64,000 nucleotides of DNA from NCBI RefSeq assembly GCF_001281315.1, contig NZ_CP012479.1, positions 2,790,001-2,854,000 on the forward strand, written 5' to 3'. Positions 43,716 through 52,579 of this stretch are shown piece after piece (within the stretch, counting starts at the first letter, position 1; each line of letters opens with the position of its first letter). Made by a program: the position numbers and the translations under genes. The notes beneath the pieces were generated by a model. The model did no database searches. It was given only the letters and a program-made list of their open reading frames with translations, and was not told the DNA's origin. Origin of the DNA: Arthrobacter sp. ERGS1:01 (lineage in GTDB: Bacteria > Actinomycetota > Actinomycetes > Actinomycetales > Micrococcaceae).

Positions 43716-44834
43716 ATGAGCGAAACAAGCGGGAACATTCCTGCCAAACCCGGGGACCATTCCTCCGGCTCCAAGATCCTGATTGCCTTGGCCGCTGCCG
43801 TCATAGTCCTCTTCGGCTTGGGCCGCATTTCCTCCATTGTGGGGCCGGTATTTCTTGCCCTTATTTTGACCATTTGCGTTTATCCGCTCAAACAACGCCT
43901 GATAGCCCGCGGCACCCCCGCCGGATTGGCCACGGTGGCATCCATTTTGAGCGTCTACGCCATGGTCGGCGCCCTCATTGCGGCACTGTGGGTTTCCGCC
44001 GTGCAATTCACCAGGCTGCTGCCGCAGTTTGCCCCGCAAATCTCGGCGATGCGGGATAGTTTGCGTATTTTCCTCCATGACGACCTTGGCATCGGCGATG
44101 ACCAGGTGCGCGCCGTCGTCTCCTCGATCGACCCGCGGGTGCTGCTCAACGCCGCCGCCAACCTGCTTGGCAGTGCCATGAACGTTGGTTCCGGCACGAT
44201 CTTCCTGCTGTTGCTCGTGATGTTCATGAGCATCGACGCGGTCTACTTCCCGACCATCCTGGCGGCGTTGAAGAAGAAACGGGCCCCCATGGTGGAGGCG
44301 CTGGCACACTTTGCCGCCTTGTCACGCTCCTTCATGGTCATGACCACCGTCTTTGGCGCCATCGTGGCGTTGCTGAACCTGATCCTGCTGCTGGTGCTCG
44401 GGGTGCCGGGCGCCGGCCTGTGGGCCATGCTGGCGTTTGTGTGCGGCTTCATCCCGTTCATCGGTTTCTGGATCAGCCTGGTGCCGGCCGCCATCATGGC
44501 CCTGCTGGCCGGCGGGCTGCCGTCCTTCATTGCCGTCGTGGCGTTCTACGGCGTGATCAATTCACTGATCCAATCCGTCATCCAGCCCAAGTTCGTGGCC
44601 GGCTCGGTCAACTTGAACATGACGTTGACGTTCCTCTCGGTCATCTTCTGGTCGGCGTTGCTGGGGCCGCTGGGCGCGCTCTTGGCCGTGCCGCTGACCC
44701 TTTTTGCCCGGGCCATCCTGGTCGACTCCCACCCGCAGTCCGCGTGGCTGAAACCGCTCCTCGGGGATGTCTCCGCTGCCAAGGCACTGCTGAAGGAGCA
44801 AAAGGCGGCCGCGAAGGCAAAGAAGGCGCCCTAA
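43716..44834 (+). CDS. AI-2E family transporter (membrane permease)
   Basis: Polytopic membrane protein of 372 residues. Hydrophobic segments occur near residues 24-42, 45-62, 75-100, 160-178, 215-245, 250-275, 280-300 and 315-340, the usual eight-helix layout. FIPFIGFWISLVPAAIMALL and NSLIQSVIQPKFVAGSVNLN (with IQPK) are the conserved family signatures. The name comes from a proposed autoinducer-2 exporter, but many members are ion antiporters or unknown, so function is open. The C-terminal tail is lysine/alanine-rich. The chosen ATG lacks a strong ribosome site; an ATG at 43671 is possible. Confidence 0.87.
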   Translation: MSETSGNIPAKPGDHSSGSKILIALAAAVIVLFGLGRISSIVGPVFLALILTICVYPLKQRLIARGTPAGLATVASILSVYAMVGALIAALWVSAVQFTRLLPQFAPQISAMRDSLRIFLHDDLGIGDDQVRAVVSSIDPRVLLNAAANLLGSAMNVGSGTIFLLLLVMFMSIDAVYFPTILAALKKKRAPMVEALAHFAALSRSFMVMTTVFGAIVALLNLILLLVLGVPGAGLWAMLAFVCGFIPFIGFWISLVPAAIMALLAGGLPSFIAVVAFYGVINSLIQSVIQPKFVAGSVNLNMTLTFLSVIFWSALLGPLGALLAVPLTLFARAILVDSHPQSAWLKPLLGDVSAAKALLKEQKAAAKAKKAP

Positions 44835-44842
44835 CCCCTACC

Positions 44843-45092
44843 GACGCCGTATCACCTTTGGCGCCATTCCTACCGACGCCGTATCACCTTTGGCGCCATT
44901 CCTACCGACGCCGTATCACTTTTGGCACCAAAACAGCCAACACGGTATCACTTTTGGTGGACGCACCGGGCACGGCCAGCGGCGGTGATATCGCGTTCCC
45001 AAAAGGACTGCCAAGGTGATACCGCGTCGCGTAGTTCCGAACCAAAAGTGATACCGCGTCGCCGAAAAGGGTGCCAAAAGTGATACGGCGTA
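44843..45092. repeat. Family-B repeat array between the AI-2E gene and cardiolipin synthase
   Basis: Eight copies at about 32-base spacing: four forward (GACGCCGTATCACCTTTGG type, starting 44843, 44875, 44907, 44940) then four reverse (GGTGATACCGCG / AGTGATACGGCG type). It fills the gap between two convergent genes and ends ten bases before the cls stop. Half the array is the reverse complement of the other half, allowing a large hairpin. Confidence 0.88.
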
Positions 45093-45101
45093 GGGGGCGG
45101 G

Positions 45102-46574
45102 CTACTGGAGGTTGGAGGTCAGGCGCGCGGCGCTGTCCCAGAACTTTTCCCACACGGGCCGCTTGACCCAGTCCGCCAGCTCCAATTCACGGCTGTTGGC
45201 CCGGTAACCGTCCTCCACCTCGCGCAACCCCGCCACGAAGGGGGCGCTGTGGATCAGCACCGAGACCTCCATGTTCAGCGAGAACGAACGCACATCCATG
45301 TTGGACGAGCCCACCACTGCGACGTCCGAGTCGATGCTGAAATGCTTGGAGTGCAGGACCTCCGGCGCCTTGTACAGATAGATCCGCACGCCTGCACGCA
45401 GCAGCGCCTCATAGTAGGAGCGCTGCGCGTGGTAGACCATGGCCTGGTCGCCGATCTCGGAGACAAACAGCTCCACGTCGAGCCCGCGCCCGGCTGCAGT
45501 GATGATGGCCAGCAGCACCGAATCTTCCGGCACAAAGTAGGGGCTGGTGATGCTGACGCGTTCCGTGGCCTGGTGGATCATGGCGACAAACAGTTTCAAG
45601 TTGTTGTCGTTTTCAAAGCTGGGCCCGCTGGGCACCACCTGCGCGTCCACCAGGTGCGGCGCCGGGTCCAGGACCACGGGAGAGGTGTCCAACTCGAGCA
45701 GCACGTCGGTCTCGCTGAACCAGTCGGTGACGAAAACGGCGTCGAGCTCGCGGACGGCGGGACCCTCCAGGCGCATCATGAGTTCGTGCCAGCGCAGGCC
45801 GCGGGCGATGTTCTTTTTCTTGTTGTAGCTCTCGTGCACCAGGTTCTGTGAGCCGGTGAAGCCCGTCCTGCCGTCCACCACCAGGAGCTTGCGGTGGTTG
45901 CGCAGGTCGATGCGCTGCCAATGCCCCTGCCACGGCCGCAGCGGCAACATGGCGTGGTACTCGGCGCCCATGGAGGCCAGGCGAGCCAGTGTTTCCTTGC
46001 GTCCGGGGTTCATAAGCGCGGCCAGGTGGTCGCTGAGCACGCGCACCGTCACCCCGCGCCGGCAGGCCCGCTCCAGCGCGTCGAAGAACGGCTGTGTGGC
46101 GGTGTCGTGGACCAGGATGTAAAACTCCACGTGCACGTAGCGCCGGGCCGTGTCGATCTCGGCAGCCATGGCGGCGATGGAACCGTGGTAGTCCGGCAAA
46201 AGTTCGACGCCGTTGCCACCCACCATGGGCAGCGCACCCAGGTTGGTGTTCAGGGTGGCCAGGGTGGACAGCCCGCGCGGCCAGTCGTCCCGGTGGCTGA
46301 GCTGGCCCAGTCCCTCGGTGCGTTCAACGATCAAGTCATTGACGTGTCTTTGTTTGTCCCGCCGGGCCTTGGGCAGCCGGTTGAACCCCACCAGCAGGAA
46401 CGCCACGAGGCCGATGTACGGGATGAAGATGATGGTGAGCATCCAGGCGATGGCGGTGGCGGGCCGTCGTCGGGCGGAGATGAAGGCCACCGCGACGGCG
46501 CCCATCACCACGTGCAGGGCCAGCAGGAGCCAGGCGAGGTGGTCGGCGTTACCCAACCAGGTGCTGATGCTCAC
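45102..46574 (-). CDS. cls: Cardiolipin synthase (phospholipase D family)
   Basis: Membrane enzyme of 490 residues joining phosphatidylglycerol molecules (or PG and a donor) into cardiolipin. Two N-terminal membrane helices (about 13-33 and 42-63, IAWMLTIIFIPYIGLVAFLL) precede two PLD domains. Each has an HKD motif: NHRKLLVVDGRTGFTGSQNL near 245 and LHSKHFSIDSDVAVVGSSN near 425. FYILVHDTATQPFFDAL and SPYFVPEDSVLLAI are also Cls landmarks. The gene appears to stand alone, with a family-B repeat array after its stop. Confidence 0.94.
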   Translation of the reverse strand: MSISTWLGNADHLAWLLLALHVVMGAVAVAFISARRRPATAIAWMLTIIFIPYIGLVAFLLVGFNRLPKARRDKQRHVNDLIVERTEGLGQLSHRDDWPRGLSTLATLNTNLGALPMVGGNGVELLPDYHGSIAAMAAEIDTARRYVHVEFYILVHDTATQPFFDALERACRRGVTVRVLSDHLAALMNPGRKETLARLASMGAEYHAMLPLRPWQGHWQRIDLRNHRKLLVVDGRTGFTGSQNLVHESYNKKKNIARGLRWHELMMRLEGPAVRELDAVFVTDWFSETDVLLELDTSPVVLDPAPHLVDAQVVPSGPSFENDNNLKLFVAMIHQATERVSITSPYFVPEDSVLLAIITAAGRGLDVELFVSEIGDQAMVYHAQRSYYEALLRAGVRIYLYKAPEVLHSKHFSIDSDVAVVGSSNMDVRSFSLNMEVSVLIHSAPFVAGLREVEDGYRANSRELELADWVKRPVWEKFWDSAARLTSNLQ

Positions 46575-46645
46575 GGAATGTCATCTCCTACGGGATTGGG
46601 CCACTACAAAGATTAGTGCACGCAAGTCGGGGCCGAACAGCAAAC

Positions 46646-46683
46646 GGCGCAGCGGCGGTCTCCTGCGAGTCCGCCGCTGCGCC
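46646..46683 (-). terminator. Terminator after the SHOCT-domain gene
   Basis: Perfect 13-base arms GGCGCAGCGGCGG (46646-46658) and CCGCCGCTGCGCC (46671-46683) with a 12-base loop, starting 8 bases past the SHOCT gene stop. No strong T-run. Confidence 0.7.
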
Positions 46684-46691
46684 GGGATTCC

Positions 46692-47081
46692 TTAGGCCAG
46701 GGCCTTGGCCTTCAGCTGCTGGAACTCGGCATCGTTGATGGTGCCGGCGTCCAGCAGTGACTTGGCGGCGGCGATCTGGTCCGCCGGGCTGGGCGTGCCG
46801 GCCACGCTGCGCACGTACTCCTCGGCTTCCTTCTGGGCGTTGCTCACGGCCCGGATGTTGCGTTCGGTCATGCCATTGCCACGCACGATGATGTAGACGA
46901 GGGCCGTGATGACGGGCGCCACCAGCAGGAAAAAGACCCACAGCGCCTTATATCCGCCGGACAGGGTGGAGTCCCGGAAGATGTCCCCCACAATTTGGAA
47001 CAGCAGAATTAAATATGACAGGAAAAGGCAGAAGATGATGACGGACCAAAAGGTTTCCAAGAAGTTCACGATACGTCCCAA
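46692..47081 (-). CDS. SHOCT domain membrane protein
   Basis: Small membrane protein of 129 residues. Two hydrophobic segments (about 12-32, SVIIFCLFLSYLILLFQIV, and 47-67, ALWVFFLLVAPVITALVYII) resemble the PLD N-terminal helical hairpin, followed by a linker and a C-terminal SHOCT domain (DQIAAAKSLLDAGTINDAEF, then QQLKAKALA). SHOCT domains are short helical modules often found on small membrane proteins; function is unknown. It lies upstream of cls on the same strand, 117 bases away and separated by a hairpin. Confidence 0.82.
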   Translation of the reverse strand: MGRIVNFLETFWSVIIFCLFLSYLILLFQIVGDIFRDSTLSGGYKALWVFFLLVAPVITALVYIIVRGNGMTERNIRAVSNAQKEAEEYVRSVAGTPSPADQIAAAKSLLDAGTINDAEFQQLKAKALA

Positions 47082-47533
47082 TTTTTGAATGAATTTCGAC
47101 GACGAATCCGCCTGTGCGGGCCCGTCGAGTCACGCTGATGACCTGTGGCCGCCACGTATCTGGGGTCAGCGTAACAGGTGGCGGTATTCAAACCCACAGG
47201 TTCGGGTCACGTTTTACTTACGTTAGAAGGCTCCGCTTCGATCATCGATGACGGAATCACCTGGTCACTTTGTCACTGCCCGGAATCTACGCAATTCCTT
47301 CAATTCTGACAATTGCCATTTTCATATTCGGGTGGAACAAGATTCCGTTCGGGATTGCGGTCGCGGAAGTTGCCCCGGCGCTTTTGCCACCGGCATTGGT
47401 GACACTTTTCAGGGTTTGGTTCGTCGTGACCGTAAGCGGACCCCTGGCGGAGAATCCCCGGCGCCATCCGCCGCGGCCCCTCTTCCCCACCTGGCTGCTT
47501 CGCCTCAATGGCGCCCTCCGGAAACGGGCGCAC
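47082..47533. other. Gene-free stretch upstream of the second initiator tRNA repeat
   Basis: No supportable gene was seen. The part from about 47200 to 47350 is noticeably AT-richer. Open frames starting near 47248 and 47270 run straight into the tRNA gene and lack ribosome sites, so they are not counted. The left end should hold the promoter of the SHOCT gene. Confidence 0.6.
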
Positions 47534-47539
47534 AAACGA

Positions 47540-47569
47540 AAAACCCCCGGCCATCAGGCCGAGGGTTTT
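47540..47569 (-). terminator. Terminator of the second initiator tRNA gene
   Basis: Same hairpin as at 27701-27730: AAAACCCTCGGCC and GGCCGGGGGTTTT on the minus strand around TGAT. Confidence 0.9.
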
Positions 47570-47580
47570 CCTCATCATGG

Positions 47581-47654
<74 letters not shown>

Positions 47655-47721
47655 TTGCGATCTCTACTTTACGCCGCCTGCAACCGGGAGCCTAATTGGC
47701 GGGGCGTGACCTTCGTCTCGC

Positions 47722-48019
47722 CGGGTCTCGACAGGCTCGACCACCGAATACGGCCGGGCCTCGACAGGCTCGACCACCGAATACGGCCGGGCCCCGACAG
47801 GCTCGACCACCGAATACGGCCGGGTCTCGACAGGCTCGACCACCGGATACGGCCGGGTCTCGACAGGCTCGACCACCGAATACGGCCGGGCCTCGACAGG
47901 CTCGACCACCGGATACGGCCGGGTCTCGACAGGCTCGACCACCGAATACGGCCGGGTCTCGACAGGCTCGACCACCGGATACGGCCGGGTCTCGACAGGC
48001 TCGACCACCGAATGCGGAA
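47722..48019. repeat. Tandem array of nine 33-bp family-A units
   Basis: Nine head-to-tail units of 33 bases, each containing CTCGACAGGCTCGACCACCG followed by a GAATACGGC- or GGATACGGC-type spacer. Units differ at two or three positions only, alternating in the later part between GAATAC and GGATAC. There are no unique spacers. All copies are in the same direction, unlike the inverted arrangement at 11.6 and 27.9 kb. The array lies between the tRNA-fMet gene and the UPF0182 terminator. Confidence 0.95.
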
Positions 48020-48053
48020 GGGTCCCGCCACCGTGCGGTGACCGGACCCTTCC
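48016..48053 (-). terminator. Terminator after the UPF0182 gene
   Basis: GGAAGGGTCC (48016-48025) pairs with GGACCCTTCC (48044-48053); the loop holds a second stem CACCG/CGGTG. It lies 21 bases beyond the stop of the minus-strand gene and its left arm merges with the end of the repeat array. Confidence 0.75.
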
Positions 48054-48074
48054 ACTAATCAATCAACCGTGCCG

Positions 48075-51000
48075 TCAGGGCTTGGGGCTCGGCGTGGGCG
48101 TCGCGCTCGGCTTTGCCGTGGCGCTCGGCGTGGCGGTGGCACTGGGCGTGGCACCCTCGGCCGCGATGGCGGCGTCGATGGCGGCCTTCAGCGCCTTCTG
48201 GGCCACACCGTAGGCGGCAAAGTCACCCTTGGCCAGGGCGGCAGTGCCGTTCTGCAGCGCCGTGTTGGCGTCGTTGAGGGCCTTGGCCAGGGCCGGGTTG
48301 GTGTCCCCTGCGCTGTTGCCGTTGGAGCTGCCCGCGGCGTTTGGTTCCTTGACCACGTTGGCGTCACCGGCGGCGGCGCCCGAATCACCCTGGAACAACT
48401 GGTCCAGGGCCTGGTTCAGCGTGGCCGCGTAACCGATCTTGTTGCCGAACGCGACAAGGACGCGCTGCAGGGTCGGGTACGACGTCGAACCTGTCGATTG
48501 GACGTAGACCGGCTGGACGTACAGCAGGCCGCCACCCATGGGCAGGGTGAGCAGGTTGCCGTTCTTGATGTCGGACTGGCCGAGCTTGAGCAGGTTCAAC
48601 TGCTCCGAGACGGACGGATCCGATTGGAACGTGTTTTGCACCTGGCCTGGGCCGGGCACCTGCGTGTCCGGTGGCAGCTGCAGCAGTTGCAGCTTGCCGT
48701 AGTCGGGACTCTTGACGCCCTTGACGCTGCCGGCGTCGCCGTTGGCGGCCATGAAGCCGTACAGCACGTTGCGGGACTCGGTGCCGGCCACCTCCTGCGG
48801 GATGAAGTCGGTGGTGAGCGAGAACGCCGTCTTGTCCGCCCCCGGCATCTTCAGCGAGAGGTAGTACGGCGGCTGCTTGTCCTTGGCCGCGGTGGTGGGG
48901 TCATCCGGCACGCTCCACGCGTACGTGTTGTTGTAGAAGTCGCTGGGGTTGGTCACGTGGTACTGGCCCAAAAGTTCACGCTGGACCTTGAACAGGTCCT
49001 CCGGGTAGCGCACATGCGCCATCAGGTCGGCCGACATGTCCGAATACGGCTTGATCGTGGTGGGGAAGACCTTCTCCCAGGACTTCAGGATCGGATCCTG
49101 GGTGTCCCAGGCGTACAGCTGCACGGAGCCGTCGTAGGCATCCACCGTGGCCTTGACCGAGTTGCGGATGTAGTTCACGGAGGTGTTGGGCAGCGCGCCG
49201 GTCCCGTTCTGGTTCGTCAGCGAGTCCGTAGTGGCTTCCTGCAGCTGCTGCTGCTGGGAATACGGGTAGTACTGGCTGGTGGTGTAGCCGTCCACGATCC
49301 ACTTGACCCGGCCGTCGACGACGGCGGGGTACGGGTTGCCGTCGATCGTCAGGTACGGCGCCACCTGGGCCACCCGCTGCTCGGGGGTGCGGTCGTAGAG
49401 GATTTGGGACTTGTCGTTGACGCCGTTGGTCAGGAGCAGGTCCGAGGACTGGAACTTCATGGCGTACATGAGCCGGTTGAACCAGTTGCCGATGCTCGGG
49501 CCGCCGTTGCCGGTGAAGGTGGTCATGGACTCGCCGGTGTCGGTGGCGGAGCTGTCGGATGCCGTGGTGCCGGTGCCCTGCGGGCGGTCAAGTTCAACGT
49601 GCGCGGCACCTTCCGGGGCGCCCACGATCGAGTAGTCGGTCAGGGACTGGCCGAAGTAGATGCGCGGCTGGTAGCTGGTGTCGGTGCCCAGGACGCCGGT
49701 GGAGGGAACGCCGGACTGCATGAACACGGGCTTGCCGTCCGCCGAAACGGTGTTGCCGTAGGCGGCGACGACGCCGTAGCCGTGCGTGTACACCAGGTGC
49801 TGGTTGTACCAGGTCTGCTGGCCAGGGTTGATGCCCTGCGGGTTCAGTTCACGCACCGCAATAACGGTGTCCTGGACCTTGCCGTCAATCGTGTACCTGT
49901 CGACATTGAGCGTCTTCGGGAACTCGTAGTACGGACGGTACTGCTGCAGCTGGGCGAACGTGGAAGAGACCAGGTTGGGGTCCAGGATGCGGATGTTCGC
50001 GGCGGTGTCGGCGTCCTTTCGCAGGGCGCCGGCGGTCGCCGTCGTCGTCGCGTTGTAAGGGGTGACCTCCATGTCGGAGAGGCCGTACGCCTGCCGGGTC
50101 ATGTCGATGTTGCGGGCAATGTAGGGCGCCTCGACCGAACCCTGGGAGGGCTTGACCTGCAGGCCCTGGATGGCCCAGGGGTAGATGCCGCCGGCCACGA
50201 TGGCCGTGATGACCAGCATGCCGGTGCCGATCAGCGGCAGTTTCCAGCGGCCGATGAAGGCGGCCACGATGAACAGGATGGCCACGATGATGGCGGCCAC
50301 GGCCAGGATGGCCTTGGTGGGAATGACGGCGTGCACGTCCGTGAACATGGCGCCGGCACGGTAGCCGCCGTTGTTCTGCAGCGTGGTGTAGCGGTCAAGC
50401 CAGAAGTTCAGGCCCAGCAGCAGCAGGAACGCGGCTGCGAGGATGGCCATGTGGACCTGGGCATTGCGGGAGGTGAACAGGCCGCGCTCGGTCAGCCGGA
50501 CCGCACCGTACAGGTAGTGGGTCAGCAGGCCGGCAATGAAGGCGATGACGGTGACGCTGATCAGCAGCCCGATCACGAATCCGAGGAACGGCAGGGTGTT
50601 GGTGTAGAAGCTGATGTCCAGGCCGAACTGGGGATCCGTCTGGCCGAACGGCACCCGGTACAGGAACAGCAGCACCTTCTCCCACTGGGCCATGGCCGCG
50701 GTGCCGGCAAACAGGCCAAACACCACAGGAATGCCGATCATCACCACGCGGCGGATCGGTTCGAGCTGGATCTGGTAGCGGTTGAGGTTCTCGTCCCGAG
50801 CACTGTCGGGGGCGTAGATGGGCCGGGCCCGGTACGCCGTGCGGATCGAGAAGTACACGCTGACGGACATGATGAGGAAGCCGGCAAGGAAGATCAGCAG
50901 CTTGGCGAGCTTTTCGCGCCAGAACACCTCCGAATAGCCAAGCTGGCTAAACCACAGCAGGTCCGTGTAGACGCCGGCGAAGATCACCAGGGCCACCACC

Positions 51001-51092
51001 AGTACCGCCACCACGATGATGGTTGGCAGCAGCGCGCCGCGGCGCCTGGGTCTCACGGAATTGTTCGGGGAAGGGGCTGGGCGGGATGTCAC
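48075..51092 (-). CDS. UPF0182 family large membrane protein
   Basis: Membrane protein of 1005 residues. The first 300 residues hold seven hydrophobic segments (the first at about 22-42, [20 protein letters not shown]; also [19 protein letters not shown] and [19 protein letters not shown]). A large extracytoplasmic domain of about 600 residues follows, with [20 protein letters not shown] and [17 protein letters not shown] segments typical of the family. The C-terminal 40 residues are a Pro/Ser/Thr/Ala repeat tail. The homologue is Rv3193c-like. Function is unknown; conservation across Actinobacteria suggests an envelope role. It starts with GTG at 51092 and lies 150 bases after the PDZ protease gene on the same strand. 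Confidence 0.93.
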   Translation of the reverse strand: MTSRPAPSPNNSVRPRRRGALLPTIIVVAVLVVALVIFAGVYTDLLWFSQLGYSEVFWREKLAKLLIFLAGFLIMSVSVYFSIRTAYRARPIYAPDSARDENLNRYQIQLEPIRRVVMIGIPVVFGLFAGTAAMAQWEKVLLFLYRVPFGQTDPQFGLDISFYTNTLPFLGFVIGLLISVTVIAFIAGLLTHYLYGAVRLTERGLFTSRNAQVHMAILAAAFLLLLGLNFWLDRYTTLQNNGGYRAGAMFTDVHAVIPTKAILAVAAIIVAILFIVAAFIGRWKLPLIGTGMLVITAIVAGGIYPWAIQGLQVKPSQGSVEAPYIARNIDMTRQAYGLSDMEVTPYNATTTATAGALRKDADTAANIRILDPNLVSSTFAQLQQYRPYYEFPKTLNVDRYTIDGKVQDTVIAVRELNPQGINPGQQTWYNQHLVYTHGYGVVAAYGNTVSADGKPVFMQSGVPSTGVLGTDTSYQPRIYFGQSLTDYSIVGAPEGAAHVELDRPQGTGTTASDSSATDTGESMTTFTGNGGPSIGNWFNRLMYAMKFQSSDLLLTNGVNDKSQILYDRTPEQRVAQVAPYLTIDGNPYPAVVDGRVKWIVDGYTTSQYYPYSQQQQLQEATTDSLTNQNGTGALPNTSVNYIRNSVKATVDAYDGSVQLYAWDTQDPILKSWEKVFPTTIKPYSDMSADLMAHVRYPEDLFKVQRELLGQYHVTNPSDFYNNTYAWSVPDDPTTAAKDKQPPYYLSLKMPGADKTAFSLTTDFIPQEVAGTESRNVLYGFMAANGDAGSVKGVKSPDYGKLQLLQLPPDTQVPGPGQVQNTFQSDPSVSEQLNLLKLGQSDIKNGNLLTLPMGGGLLYVQPVYVQSTGSTSYPTLQRVLVAFGNKIGYAATLNQALDQLFQGDSGAAAGDANVVKEPNAAGSSNGNSAGDTNPALAKALNDANTALQNGTAALAKGDFAAYGVAQKALKAAIDAAIAAEGATPSATATPSATAKPSATPTPSPKP

Positions 51093-51242
51093 TCGTACCT
51101 CTATTTGCTGTTGCTGGTTGCGGGGATGATGCCGGCGCGGCCACGGTGGTTTCGCAGCGGCCGCGTCACTGGCGTGCTACTGCCAGTGTCCTACTGTTGC
51201 CACGAATGGCCACGGGGTGTGGTTCCGTCTGTTGCGCAATTG

Positions 51243-52337
51243 TTACTTACAGGTAGGCAGCGACGAGGAGTCCTTGCCCGAGCCCACGAGCTGTACGGCG
51301 TCGTAGGCTTCCTTCAGCGTAGCGACTTTAATCACCTGAAGCCCGTTTGGGACGTGCCCGACGACGTCGCTGCAGTTTGCCGACGGCGCCAGGAAGTAGT
51401 TGGCCCCGTTGTCCCGGGCGCCGATCATCTTTTGGGCGATGCCGCCGATGGCGCCAACGTTGCCGTCCGGATCGATGGTGCCGGTGCCGGCGAAGTCCTT
51501 GCCCCCGGTCAGGTTGCCGGGCGTGAGGGTGTCCATGATGCCCAGGGCGAAGATCATGCCGGCGCTGGGACCGCCAATGTTGCTCAGCGAAATGGTTACG
51601 TCAAAGGGGAAGGTGAATTTGTCCTGCAGCGAGATGCCCAGCAGGAATTTCCCGTCGGTGCCCGCCTTCGGTGTGACGGTGACGGTCTTGTTGGCGCCGG
51701 CCCGGAGCACCGACAGTTCCACCGGCTTGCCCTTGCCCGCGGCCAGTTCGGCCTGGATCATGGGCAGCCCCGTGACGGCCTTCCCGTCAAGGGTGAGCAG
51801 GACGTCGTCGGGCTTGAGGATGCCGGCGGAGGCGCCGTCGTCGGGAATGGAGGCGATGGCCAGCGCCGTCTTGAAATCAATGTTCAGGGCCTTGAACGCC
51901 GCGGCCGTCGCGTTCTCCTGGGAGCCGGTCATGGCCGCGGAATTTTCGCTGTTGACGGCGTCCTGGCTGATGCCGGGGGCGTAGATGAGCTCGGCCGGGT
52001 AGAGCGAGTTCGACGGCGAAAGCCACGCCTGCAGGGCCTGGAAAATGTTGATCTGGCTGTCCGGCAGGCCACCCGTGAGGTGAACCGTGGTCAGGTCGAG
52101 GCTGCCGGCGGTGGCCGGGAAGCTTGGATGGCCGGCCACCGTGATGACCGGCTGGTTGTTCATGGTGCCGATCGTGTTGATGGCGGGGCCCGGGGACTCG
52201 ACAACGTATGGGACCGGGATGGTCAGGGCGGCAATGGCCAGCACCACGGCGATGACGCCGGAGACGGTCATCAGCGAAACGCGCCCGTCCCTGGCAACTT
52301 TTGGCGGCGCCGCCACGGGTTGGTGCTCCTGGCTCAA
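51243..52337 (-). CDS. PDZ-domain Lon-like serine protease (YlbL family)
   Basis: Membrane-anchored protease of 364 residues. A single N-terminal membrane segment (about 22-42, LMTVSGVIAVVLAIAALTIP) is followed by PYVVESPGPAINTIG, a PDZ domain near 160-225 and a Lon-type catalytic domain with Ser258 in NIGGPSAGMIFALG and Lys303 in AQKMIGARDNG. GTGTIDPDGNVGAIGGI is the typical Lon-like strand. It starts at TTG 52337 after AAAGG; GTG 52316 after CAGGAG is an alternative. Gene order beside UPF0182 and DUF2342 is as in mycobacteria (Rv3194c). Likely role: envelope protein processing; substrate unknown. Confidence 0.92.
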   Translation of the reverse strand: MSQEHQPVAAPPKVARDGRVSLMTVSGVIAVVLAIAALTIPVPYVVESPGPAINTIGTMNNQPVITVAGHPSFPATAGSLDLTTVHLTGGLPDSQINIFQALQAWLSPSNSLYPAELIYAPGISQDAVNSENSAAMTGSQENATAAAFKALNIDFKTALAIASIPDDGASAGILKPDDVLLTLDGKAVTGLPMIQAELAAGKGKPVELSVLRAGANKTVTVTPKAGTDGKFLLGISLQDKFTFPFDVTISLSNIGGPSAGMIFALGIMDTLTPGNLTGGKDFAGTGTIDPDGNVGAIGGIAQKMIGARDNGANYFLAPSANCSDVVGHVPNGLQVIKVATLKEAYDAVQLVGSGKDSSSLPTCK

Positions 52338-52579
52338 TCTCTTACCTTTCCAAGACTCCCGGCGATGGGCGGATGCCGCGTGATCGCGAACACCACCGTT
52401 CCACCCTACTGTGTCTTGCGCCCGTCAATGCTGGGAGGTTCCGGGGAAGAAGCGCCGGTGGATGCGGCGCCGGGCGCACCCTTTGCCTAGAGCGAACAGG
52501 GCCCGTCCATGGGGCGACAATGCCCGGCAGCGGCGGTAACGTGAAGATATTCAGCATCTCCTGCAACGATCGGGTCATC

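Noticed and set aside
43716..44834. Autoinducer-2 exporter as a firm function
   Set aside because: The family name is historical; no quorum-sensing gene is nearby and many members have other or unknown substrates.
47722..48019. CRISPR array
   Set aside because: The regular 33-base period comes from a simple tandem repeat; the segments between conserved cores are also repeated rather than unique, and no cas genes are nearby.
47669..48062. Protein with VVEPVETRPY-type repeats encoded by the tandem array
   Set aside because: Period 33 keeps all frames open automatically. No ribosome site, and the same peptide arises wherever the family-A repeat occurs.
48069..52490. A very long open frame (over 1400 codons) on the plus strand opposite the UPF0182 and PDZ protease genes
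   Set aside because: It is the mirror of two well-recognised minus-strand genes in GC-rich DNA, with a Gly/Val/Arg-rich product lacking any domain. Antisense frames stay open because of high third-position GC.
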